Source: Chryseobacterium sp. ERMR1:04 (GTDB lineage Bacteria > Bacteroidota > Bacteroidia > Flavobacteriales > Weeksellaceae). From it: a stretch of 64,000 nucleotides of DNA. The notes beneath the pieces are model-generated. The model was not told the origin of the DNA. It ran no database searches and saw only the letters and a program-made list of their open reading frames with translations. A program made the translations under genes and the position numbers. Positions 42,681 through 49,467 of the stretch are shown here, piece after piece (the stretch's first letter is position 1; each line of letters opens with the position of its first letter). The DNA is taken from NCBI RefSeq assembly GCF_001297705.1, contig NZ_LIRF01000010.1, positions 67,001 to 131,000 on the forward strand. Reading direction: 5' to 3'.

Positions 42681-43274
42681 ATGGTTTACAAAATCCGCGT
42701 AATATTAGATGCGAAAGAAGATATTTTCCGTGATATCGAAGTTAAAGGAAAACAGACGCTATGGAATTTACATTTAGGAATTAAAAGTGCGTTCAGTCTT
42801 CAGGGCGAAGAACTGTCTACTTTTAATTTATTAGAAGAAGATGGTACGATCGTGAAAAGTGTTCCGTTAGAGGATATGAGCGATGATGGTGATGGGGAGA
42901 TTATGTCGGATGTATATATTGACGAAGCGTTTGAAACTACAGGTTCTAAGACTCAGTTTCAATATGGTCTTCTTGATCTTTGGGAGTTTTTCTGTGAACT
43001 TGTTGAGGTGATTGAAGAAACAAAAGGAGTTAATTATCCAATTACAGTATACAGATTTGGAAACGTTCCGTTGAAAGCACCTAGTAAAAACGGAAGTGGA
43101 GGCGCTAAAAAGAAATCGGCAATGCCATTAATGGAAGATGATTTTGCTTTTGAAGACGACTTTGGTGGTGGAAGCAGCTTTGCAGATGAAGATGATGATA
43201 ACTTCGATGATGATGAAGAAGAAAACTACGATGACGATGTTTTCGATGAAGAAGATGACAGCGACGAAAGATAA
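42681..43274 (+). CDS. pRiA4b ORF-3-like protein with acidic C-terminal tail
   Basis: This 197-residue cytoplasmic protein has a beta-grasp-like N-terminal domain with VYKIRVILDAKEDIFRDIEV and LWNLHLGIKSAF, matching the pRiA4b ORF-3 family. Its C-terminal 50 residues are almost entirely Asp/Glu with Gly/Phe (from about residue 150), a strongly acidic disordered tail. Function unknown. The tail could mimic nucleic acid or bind a basic partner, but this is speculation. A terminator follows. Confidence 0.75.
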   Translation: MVYKIRVILDAKEDIFRDIEVKGKQTLWNLHLGIKSAFSLQGEELSTFNLLEEDGTIVKSVPLEDMSDDGDGEIMSDVYIDEAFETTGSKTQFQYGLLDLWEFFCELVEVIEETKGVNYPITVYRFGNVPLKAPSKNGSGGAKKKSAMPLMEDDFAFEDDFGGGSSFADEDDDNFDDDEEENYDDDVFDEEDDSDER

Positions 43275-43286
43275 TTTACAATATAC

Positions 43287-43315
43287 AGCCCTGAATTTTT
43301 ATTCGGGGCTTTTTT
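43287..43315 (+). terminator. Terminator of the pRiA4b-like gene
   Basis: AGCCCTGAAT and ATTCGGGGCT pair with one G-U around a TTTT loop and run into a T-tract. Confidence 0.88.
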
Positions 43316-43360
43316 ATGAGTAGCTATTTGACTATATCGAACAGCAATTATTTTTTATTT

Positions 43361-43545
43361 GAAGCTATTTCCCGCTTTCCGCACTCGCTATTTTTTTGTT
43401 TCTGCGGCGGCAAAGCCGCCGCAGAAACAAAAAAATGAGCTCAAACAATTGCTTCAATCGGGGCTAGGGTATCGGGAATGGTGACTTCGAGAACCTCAGC
43501 CACCAAGCGCTCTCCGTCATTGCGAACCGAAGGTGAAGCAATCTC
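43361..43545. repeat. Dispersed intergenic repeat, copy 2, with embedded perfect hairpin
   Basis: It shares the ordered blocks of 1701-1890 (GAAGCTATTTCCCGCT, GGGCTAGGGTA, GTGACTTCGAG, TTGCGAACCGAAGGTGAAG). Between the first two blocks it carries a perfect 21-bp inverted repeat (43391-43411 and 43415-43435, loop AAA) with a GC-rich core, which copy 1 lacks. Confidence 0.78.
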
Positions 43546-43799
43546 AAAATAAAGTAATACACAAAATTATAGCATACACTTTGTCACTCTGTAAGAATCT
43601 CGACAGAAAAAAGATAAACTTATAAAAATTGCTCCTTGCAAAGACATTACACAGTAATTAGATTCAATGCAATTCCATTTAACTCTCAAGAAATTCAAGC
43701 TCTTCCCATATGATTCACTATTTTTGTTGACGGGAAGAATGCTGATGAAATAATTGGTCTGGGAATTGTTTCCTGTACCTTCAAAATACAAATAAGAAT

Positions 43800-45080
43800 A
43801 TGATGGATTTACCTAAAGAATGGAAACATTCAACTAATATTTACGAAGTCAACGTCAGACAATATACAAAAGAAGGAACTTTTAAAGCATTCGAAAAAGA
43901 AATGCCTCGCTTGAAATCAATGGGAGTGAAAACCCTTTGGTTTATGCCGATTACTCCGATTGCTCAGGAAAATAAAAAAGGAAGCTTGGGAAGTCCTTAT
44001 GCGGCTTCAGATTATACATCTATCAATCCTGAATTTGGAACATTAAACGATTTCAAACACATGGTAAATGAAGCGCATAGATTGGGATTTAAAGTGATCA
44101 TCGACTGGGTTGCCAATCATACAGGATGGGATCATATATGGACAAAAACCAATCCTGAGTTCTATTTAAAAGATTCTGATGGGAAATTCCATATCGCTTC
44201 AGGAATGGACGACATTATCGAGCTGGATTATACAAACCAAGAAATGCGACTGGCAATGATCGATGCCATGAAATTCTGGATCAAAGAAACAGATATTGAC
44301 GGATTTAGATGCGATTTAGCCTCTTGGGTAGAAGTTGATTTTTGGGAACAGGCCCGCCCTGCCGTTGAAACCATAAAGCCTCTTTTCTGGTTGGGAGAAT
44401 TTGATGAATTGGAAAGTCCCGAATACGGAAAAGTTTTCGATGCAAGCTATTCTTGGAAATGGATGCATACCTCTGCAGATTATTACAGTAAAAATATGCC
44501 TTTGCAGGATTTAAAAGATCTTTTAATACAATATTCTAATATTGGAGATTCTTCTATGAGAGCTTGGTTTACTTCAAACCACGATGAAAATTCATGGAAT
44601 GGAACAGAATACGAAAAGTATGGTGAGATCACAAAACCAATGGCTGTATTTTCTGCAACATGGAATGGAATTCCGTTATTATATTCAGGGCAGGAGCTTC
44701 CCAATATGAAAAGATTGGAATTCTTTGAAAAAGATGCGATTGAATGGACGAATACCTATCAATCTGCAGATTTTTATAAAACATTATTAAGCTTGAAATC
44801 ATCAAATCCTGCTTTGCGAGGAGGAGATCCAAGTGTTGGAACTTACCTTTTGAATACCACCGCAAACGATAAAATATTAGCTTACCTAAGAAAGAATGAC
44901 GATCATGAAGTTTTAGTAGTACTCAATATGTCAAAAGAATCAGTAGATTTCAATATTCAGGATGATCATTTTTCTGGAATTTTTAAAAATATTTTTGAAG
45001 GAACAAAAAGAGATTTCAACAACGGGAAAGATTTTAGTTTCAAGGTTTCAGATTATGCTCTATTCGAAAAAATGAACTAA
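43800..45080 (+). CDS. Alpha-amylase family (GH13) glycosidase, cytoplasmic
   Basis: This 426-residue protein has the four GH13 regions: DWVANHT, GFRCDLAS with nucleophile D172, the acid E200 in LGEFDE, and TSNHDEN with H261/D262. It should hydrolyse or transfer alpha-glucans such as maltodextrin or glycogen fragments. No signal peptide is seen, so it works in the cytoplasm. The second Met at 43803 is an alternative start. No maltose operon neighbours are visible. The specificity cannot be read. Confidence 0.9.
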   Translation: MMDLPKEWKHSTNIYEVNVRQYTKEGTFKAFEKEMPRLKSMGVKTLWFMPITPIAQENKKGSLGSPYAASDYTSINPEFGTLNDFKHMVNEAHRLGFKVIIDWVANHTGWDHIWTKTNPEFYLKDSDGKFHIASGMDDIIELDYTNQEMRLAMIDAMKFWIKETDIDGFRCDLASWVEVDFWEQARPAVETIKPLFWLGEFDELESPEYGKVFDASYSWKWMHTSADYYSKNMPLQDLKDLLIQYSNIGDSSMRAWFTSNHDENSWNGTEYEKYGEITKPMAVFSATWNGIPLLYSGQELPNMKRLEFFEKDAIEWTNTYQSADFYKTLLSLKSSNPALRGGDPSVGTYLLNTTANDKILAYLRKNDDHEVLVVLNMSKESVDFNIQDDHFSGIFKNIFEGTKRDFNNGKDFSFKVSDYALFEKMN

Positions 45081-45143
45081 GACCATTAAATTTTGGGTGA
45101 AAATATAAAAATTCTTATATTTAAAAATAATATAATCAGTGAG

Positions 45144-45193
45144 AGCGGGCTAAAGCCCGCTTTTTAATGTAAATGAATAAAGGCTTTAGCCAA
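45144..45193 (+). terminator. Hairpin terminator and repeat after the GH13 gene
   Basis: AGCGGGCT and AGCCCGCT flank a two-base loop (45144-45161) with a T-run. GGCTTTAGCC repeats the same core 20 nt later. The duplication suggests a small dispersed element that serves as the terminator. Confidence 0.75.
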
Positions 45194-45201
45194 ACATACC
45201 A

Positions 45202-45642
45202 ATGAATAAAGGAGAAATTTTAAGTATCATTAAAACAAAGATTTCAGAAAAAATTCAAAATTTTGAAAATCTCATAGCCGAAACGCGTGCTTCAAGCAAC
45301 GATACCAAAAGTTCAATGGGAGATAAATATGAGACGGGGAGAGAAATGCTGCAACAGGAAATCAATAATCTGCAAAGACAATTGAATGAAACTTTAAATC
45401 AGCAAAATATTATTCAGAAAATAAATGCCGAACCCTCTTCTAAAGTACAAAACGGAGCGTTGGTAAAAACGAATAAAGGATTGTTTTATATTGCTGCCTC
45501 TTTAGGGGAGATTGTTTCAGAAGGGCAAAAAATAATGACCGTTTCGGTGGAGTCACCTCTTGTAAAAGCAATGTTTGGTAAGGAAATTGAAGAGACATTT
45601 ACAATAAATAATATTCATCAAACGATTGAGAATATTTGGTAA
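45202..45642 (+). CDS. GreA/GreB C-terminal-domain protein
   Basis: This 146-residue protein has an N-terminal coiled-coil-like region (about 10-75; TKSSMGDKYETGREMLQQEI) and a C-terminal domain. The latter has VKTNKGLFYIAASLGEIV and SPLVKAMFGKEIEETF, resembling the FKBP-like half of Gre transcript-cleavage factors. The annotation sometimes given to such proteins (3-oxoacyl-ACP synthase) is not supported by any residue here. A transcription-related role is likely but not shown. Confidence 0.7.
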   Translation: MNKGEILSIIKTKISEKIQNFENLIAETRASSNDTKSSMGDKYETGREMLQQEINNLQRQLNETLNQQNIIQKINAEPSSKVQNGALVKTNKGLFYIAASLGEIVSEGQKIMTVSVESPLVKAMFGKEIEETFTINNIHQTIENIW

Positions 45643-45659
45643 ACGAATCCTTTATTAAA

Positions 45660-46304
45660 ATGAAAAATGTATTTCTGATTACTTTCTTGCTAAGCAATAT
45701 CTTTCTTAATGCTCAAATGCGGGCTCATGTTTCTTGGAATTCCTATGATTTAGAATCTGTTGATATCGCAATCGGTGATATCACGGTTAATCTTAGTAAA
45801 GCCGGGCAAATAACGAATTTTTACTCTGAGAGCTTAAATGGAGATATTGATTATAATGAAGATAAGAATTTTGATCAATATAAATTCGGAAAATTGAAAA
45901 GCATTGGAAATATTAAAATTGATTATTGGGATGGCTTCAATAAAAATGATCCAAAAGTGGGGAAAATAAAAAGTATTGGAGATCTGAAAATTGACTATTG
46001 GGATTCTATTGGCTTTGATAAAGATAAACTGGGAAAGGTAAAAACAGTAGGGAATATTTCTGTTGATTATTATGAAAATGATATTATTGATAACAGCAGA
46101 TTGGGGAAGTTAAAGTCTATTGGGAGTGTTTCTATTGATTATGGAACTAAAGATATTATTGATGAGAGTAAATATAAAAAACTGATAAAGTTTGGTTCGG
46201 TACATCTCGATTACTGGAATGATAAGATCATAGAAAAAACTAAGTTTGGAAAATTGAAATCTATTAAAGGCAATTCAAAAGATCAAATGGTGGTATTGTT
46301 ATAG
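45660..46304 (+). CDS. Exported protein built of exact 24-residue repeats
   Basis: This 214-residue protein from ATG 45660 has a signal peptide ending near residue 19. The in-frame ATG at 45636 overlaps the preceding gene and is rejected. From residue 75 there are five tandem repeats of exactly 24 residues (75-98, 99-122, 123-146, 147-170, 171-194), each starting near GKLKSIGNIKIDYW, plus a truncated sixth to residue 214. The strand-turn pattern suggests a beta-solenoid or stacked sheet. No family is recognised and the function is unknown. Confidence 0.75.
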   Translation: MKNVFLITFLLSNIFLNAQMRAHVSWNSYDLESVDIAIGDITVNLSKAGQITNFYSESLNGDIDYNEDKNFDQYKFGKLKSIGNIKIDYWDGFNKNDPKVGKIKSIGDLKIDYWDSIGFDKDKLGKVKTVGNISVDYYENDIIDNSRLGKLKSIGSVSIDYGTKDIIDESKYKKLIKFGSVHLDYWNDKIIEKTKFGKLKSIKGNSKDQMVVLL

Positions 46305-46349
46305 TGTAAAACCGTTGCCAAAAAGATACACCACAAAATAAATTATAGA

Positions 46350-46378
46350 AAGCATTCATAAAAGTGAATGCTTTTTTT
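46350..46378 (+). terminator. Terminator of the 24-residue-repeat gene
   Basis: AAGCATTCA and TGAATGCTT flank a short loop and run into TTTTTTT. Confidence 0.9.
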
Positions 46379-46414
46379 ATGACTTATGATACCCAAAAAT
46401 CGCTTATATTTTTT

Positions 46415-46422
46415 TAAATTTG
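46415..46422 (+). promoter_or_regulatory. Possible -7 box for thyA
   Basis: TAAATTTG matches TAnnTTTG exactly and ends 22 nt before the thyA start codon. No -33 box is evident. Confidence 0.45.
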
Positions 46423-46444
46423 AACCTTAAAAATAGCTCTTACA

Positions 46445-47239
46445 ATGCAAAATTATTTAGACCTTTTACAACATATTTTAGACAATGGAACCGATAAAAC
46501 TGATAGAACGGGTACTGGAACAAGAAGTGTTTTCGGATATCAGCTGAGATATGATTTGTCTAAAGGCTTTCCTTTGGTAACAACGAAAAAAGTGCATTTG
46601 AAGTCTATTATTTATGAACTTCTTTGGTTCTTAAAAGGAGATACAAATATTAAATATCTAAATGATAACGGCGTAAGCATCTGGAACGAATGGGCGAATG
46701 AAAATGGAGATTTGGGTCCTGTTTACGGAGCACAATGGAGAAGTTGGAACGGAGCGGACGGGAAAATTGTTGATCAGATTACAGAAGTTATCGACCAGAT
46801 TAAAAAAAATCCAGACTCTAGAAGATTGATCGTTTCTGCTTGGAACGTTGCCGAAATTCCAAATATGGCATTGGCGCCTTGCCATGCACTGTTCCAGTTT
46901 TATGTGGCAGATGGAAAATTATCACTTCAACTCTATCAAAGAAGTGCAGATGTTTTCTTGGGTGTTCCGTTTAATATTGCAAGTTATGCGTTGTTGCTGA
47001 TGATGGTAGCGCAGGTTTGCGATTTGGAAGTAGGAGATTATGTTCACAGTTTTGGAGATGTTCATATTTACAATAATCATTTTGAGCAGGTAAACAGACA
47101 GCTTTCAAGAGAAACAAGAGCACTTCCAACCATGAAATTAAATCCGGAAATTAAAGATATTTTTGGTTTTAATTTTGAAGATTTCACACTAGAAAATTAT
47201 GATCCACATCCAGGAATTAAAGCTCCGGTAGCGATTTAA
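46445..47239 (+). CDS. thyA: Thymidylate synthase
   Basis: This 264-residue enzyme makes dTMP from dUMP with methylenetetrahydrofolate. It has DRTGTGTRSVFG, the active-site C146 in LAPCHALFQFY, RSADVFLGVPFNIASYALL and HIYNNH. Length and motifs are those of the E. coli-type enzyme. No dihydrofolate reductase gene follows in the window, unlike in many genomes. Confidence 0.97.
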   Translation: MQNYLDLLQHILDNGTDKTDRTGTGTRSVFGYQLRYDLSKGFPLVTTKKVHLKSIIYELLWFLKGDTNIKYLNDNGVSIWNEWANENGDLGPVYGAQWRSWNGADGKIVDQITEVIDQIKKNPDSRRLIVSAWNVAEIPNMALAPCHALFQFYVADGKLSLQLYQRSADVFLGVPFNIASYALLLMMVAQVCDLEVGDYVHSFGDVHIYNNHFEQVNRQLSRETRALPTMKLNPEIKDIFGFNFEDFTLENYDPHPGIKAPVAI

Positions 47240-47271
47240 TTTTGCTGAAATAATTTTTGTAATTATTTCTT

Positions 47272-47279
47272 TAACTTTG
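47272..47279 (+). promoter_or_regulatory. Possible -7 box for the toxin-antitoxin pair
   Basis: TAACTTTG is an exact TAnnTTTG match ending 17 nt before the antitoxin start codon. No -33 box is seen at the expected distance. Confidence 0.4.
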
Positions 47280-47296
47280 ATTTAAATTCAAAATGC

Positions 47297-47539
47297 ATGG
47301 AAATTAAAATAAGTTTAGACGAATATGCAGATGTTGATTTCATTAAAAAACTTTTATCCCAGATAAAAGGGATTAATGCTATTGAAATTTCTGAAAATGA
47401 AAAGACTTATTCTTGGAATGGGCTTGAAAACTCAGAATACTTTGGAAAAGTGATGGAGCAAAGTGAAAATGATTATAAAAGTGGAAAAACTCAGGAACTG
47501 ACGGATGATTTATTAAATGAAATATTTAGTGAAAAATGA
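47297..47539 (+). CDS. Antitoxin of a type II toxin-antitoxin pair
   Basis: This 80-residue acidic protein (MEIKISLDEYADVDFIKKLL at the start) overlaps the following RelE/ParE-like gene by four bases (ATGA), the classic antitoxin-toxin arrangement. A second, orphan relative lies at 49225-49458. It should bind and neutralise the toxin and probably autoregulate the promoter. No named antitoxin family was recognised. Confidence 0.75.
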   Translation: MEIKISLDEYADVDFIKKLLSQIKGINAIEISENEKTYSWNGLENSEYFGKVMEQSENDYKSGKTQELTDDLLNEIFSEK

Positions 47540-47862
47540 AAATAACAATTTCAGAAACTGCGAGAATTTCGCTAGAGGAAATTATAGATTTTCTCCAAGC
47601 AAAATGGACTGCAAAAGAAATTGCTATTTTACAAACTGATATTAGGAAATTTAGACAAACAATGATTGATGATATTCTAAAACATCAATCTTTAGAAAAG
47701 TTTCCCAATATAAAATTTACGTTTATTGGTAAGAAACAAATTAAGCTATTTTATGAAATCAAAACAGACGAAATTGTTATTAAACTATTTTGGCACTGCA
47801 AAAAAGATCCATTACAATTAAAATATCTTCTGAATAAATATTACAAAAAAAGTGAAGTCTAA
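47536..47862 (+). CDS. RelE/ParE-family toxin
   Basis: This 108-residue protein has the RelE/ParE outline: ISETARISLEEIIDFLQAKW near the N-terminus and a conserved C-terminal beta segment (KLFYEIKTDEIVIKLFWHCK). It may be an mRNA interferase or a gyrase-targeting toxin, and the sequence does not decide between them. The stop codon lies inside the loop of the terminator hairpin, so little 3' sequence remains outside the structure. Confidence 0.78.
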   Translation: MKITISETARISLEEIIDFLQAKWTAKEIAILQTDIRKFRQTMIDDILKHQSLEKFPNIKFTFIGKKQIKLFYEIKTDEIVIKLFWHCKKDPLQLKYLLNKYYKKSEV

Positions 47863-47877
47863 AACTTCACTTTTTTT
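47845..47877 (+). terminator. Terminator overlapping the toxin stop codon
   Basis: AAAAAAAGTGAAGT and ACTTCACTTTTTTT form a perfect 14-bp stem around a five-base loop that includes part of the stop codon. Confidence 0.9.
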
Positions 47878-47904
47878 GTACTTTTAAGAGCAAATCTCAA
47901 AAGT

Positions 47905-49224
47905 ATGTTAAAAAAGTTATTTTTTCTTTCGTTAATAAGTATTTCTAGTGTTGTTTTTTCTCAAAATCAGAGTAGGCAGAAGCTGATGGATTTTCTGGAT
48001 TCTTTAAATGTACATCATAAAGTAATGGGAAGTTTTGCATTTGCCTATAAAGATCAGCCCACCTTTCTTAAGGTCATTGGGTTTTCAGATGCTGAAAAAC
48101 AGAAAAATGCGAATATGAATACACAATATCGCATTGGTTCCATTTCTAAAACTTTCACGGCAGTTTTGATAATGAAAGCTATTGAAGATAAGAAGCTCTC
48201 ATTAAATACTAAATTATCAGATTTTTATCCTGAAATAGAAAATGCGAATAAAATTTCTATTGAGCAATTATTACAACATAGAACAGGAATTCATAACCTT
48301 ACTGACGATAAGGAATATTGGACTTATAATACAAAACCTCAAACAGAAAGCAGTTTAATTTCAATTATTAAAAAATATAAAAGTGATTTCAATCCCGGAA
48401 TAAAATATGAATACAGTAATTCTAATTATATTTTGCTGGGTTATATTTTAGAAAAAGTATATCATACAACTTATGCTCAACTTATTCAGAATAAAATTGC
48501 AAGACCTTTAAAATTAACACTTACGGAAGTTGGAGGAAAAATAGACGCTTCTAAAAATCAAGCTTTTTCTTATAATTATGAAGGTGGAAAGTATGATACT
48601 TGGGAAGAAACAGATATGAGTATTCCGATTGGAGCTGGAAATCTAATTTCTACACCTACGGAATTATTAAAATTTATCATTGGACTTGAAAATGGAAAAG
48701 TAATTACAAAAACGAGTCTTAAAGAAATGAAAAATTATATTGATAATTATGGTTTTGGACTTACAAAAGTACCGTTTGGAGAAAGTTGGGGATTTGGCCA
48801 TAATGGCGGAATAGATCAGTTTAGATCAGTTTTGTATTATTTTCCTGATCTGAAAGTGGCTATAAGTTTTATTACGAATCAATCTAGTTTTGATAATAAT
48901 GATATATCTATTAAAATGATTAAGGCTGCTTTGGGGCAAAATTTTGAAATACCGAAATTTAACGATGTTGTAGTTTCAAAAGATATTTTGAAAAAGTATG
49001 AAGGGAATTACAAAACGAAAGATTTTCCTTTAGATATTAAAATATTTGTAGAGAATGGGCAATTAAAAGCTCAGGCAACTGGGCAAGGCGCTTTTTCTCT
49101 AGAGGCGGTTTCTGAAAACGAATTTAAATTTGATATGGCAGGAATAAAGATTAAATTTAATGCAGAAATAAATACAATGGATTTTTCTCAAGGATCAAGT
49201 AAATTTACCTTTAAAAAACAATAA
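47905..49224 (+). CDS. Secreted serine hydrolase (beta-lactamase class C / DD-peptidase fold)
   Basis: This 439-residue exported enzyme has the nucleophile motif S79-I-S-K82, a YSN loop in YEYSNSNYILLG and a KTG-like HNGG toward the end. The fold is that of penicillin-recognising DD-peptidases and esterases. A separate C-terminal beta domain follows (about 350-439). It may act on peptidoglycan or on peptide or ester substrates. Resistance to beta-lactams should not be assumed. It is followed with no gap by an antitoxin-like gene. Confidence 0.85.
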   Translation: MLKKLFFLSLISISSVVFSQNQSRQKLMDFLDSLNVHHKVMGSFAFAYKDQPTFLKVIGFSDAEKQKNANMNTQYRIGSISKTFTAVLIMKAIEDKKLSLNTKLSDFYPEIENANKISIEQLLQHRTGIHNLTDDKEYWTYNTKPQTESSLISIIKKYKSDFNPGIKYEYSNSNYILLGYILEKVYHTTYAQLIQNKIARPLKLTLTEVGGKIDASKNQAFSYNYEGGKYDTWEETDMSIPIGAGNLISTPTELLKFIIGLENGKVITKTSLKEMKNYIDNYGFGLTKVPFGESWGFGHNGGIDQFRSVLYYFPDLKVAISFITNQSSFDNNDISIKMIKAALGQNFEIPKFNDVVVSKDILKKYEGNYKTKDFPLDIKIFVENGQLKAQATGQGAFSLEAVSENEFKFDMAGIKIKFNAEINTMDFSQGSSKFTFKKQ

Positions 49225-49458
49225 ATGAAATATTTAAAGATTAATATAGAAGAAAGCGCAGATGCTGAAAAACTGAAAGAACTTTTATTTCAGGTAAAAG
49301 GAGTCAGTTCAATAGATATCATTGACGATGAAAACCCGGAAAGCGAACTGAAAAAAGCGTTTAACAAAACCAAAGAACAGTTTAAAAAAGGCGATTACGA
49401 AACGGTAGTCAATGATATTTTCGATATTTTAACAAAAAATAATTCTAAAAATAATTAA
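49225..49458 (+). CDS. Orphan antitoxin-like protein
   Basis: This 77-residue acidic protein matches the antitoxin at 47297 over its first half (for example ADAEKLKELLFQVKGVSSI against ADVDFIKKLLSQIKGINAI). No toxin gene follows. The start codon directly abuts the serine hydrolase stop, so the two are co-transcribed. It may be a solitary antitoxin that counters the toxin in trans, or a remnant whose toxin was lost. Confidence 0.68.
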   Translation: MKYLKINIEESADAEKLKELLFQVKGVSSIDIIDDENPESELKKAFNKTKEQFKKGDYETVVNDIFDILTKNNSKNN

Positions 49459-49467
49459 TAAATAAAG

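Larger units (their letters stand above)
43275..43799. other. Intergenic region with terminator and dispersed repeat
   Basis: It holds the terminator at 43287-43315, repeat copy 2 at 43361-43545 and a possible -7 box (TATTTTTG, 43719-43726) for the GH13 gene. Nothing coding was supported. Confidence 0.6.

Noticed and set aside
45202..45642. Calling this gene 3-oxoacyl-ACP synthase, as similar proteins are sometimes labelled
   Set aside because: There is no thiolase-fold active site, and the visible similarity is to a Gre C-terminal domain.
47905..49224. Calling the serine hydrolase a beta-lactamase resistance gene
   Set aside because: The SxxK and YSN motifs only define the fold. Most members are peptidases or esterases and nothing here indicates drug hydrolysis.
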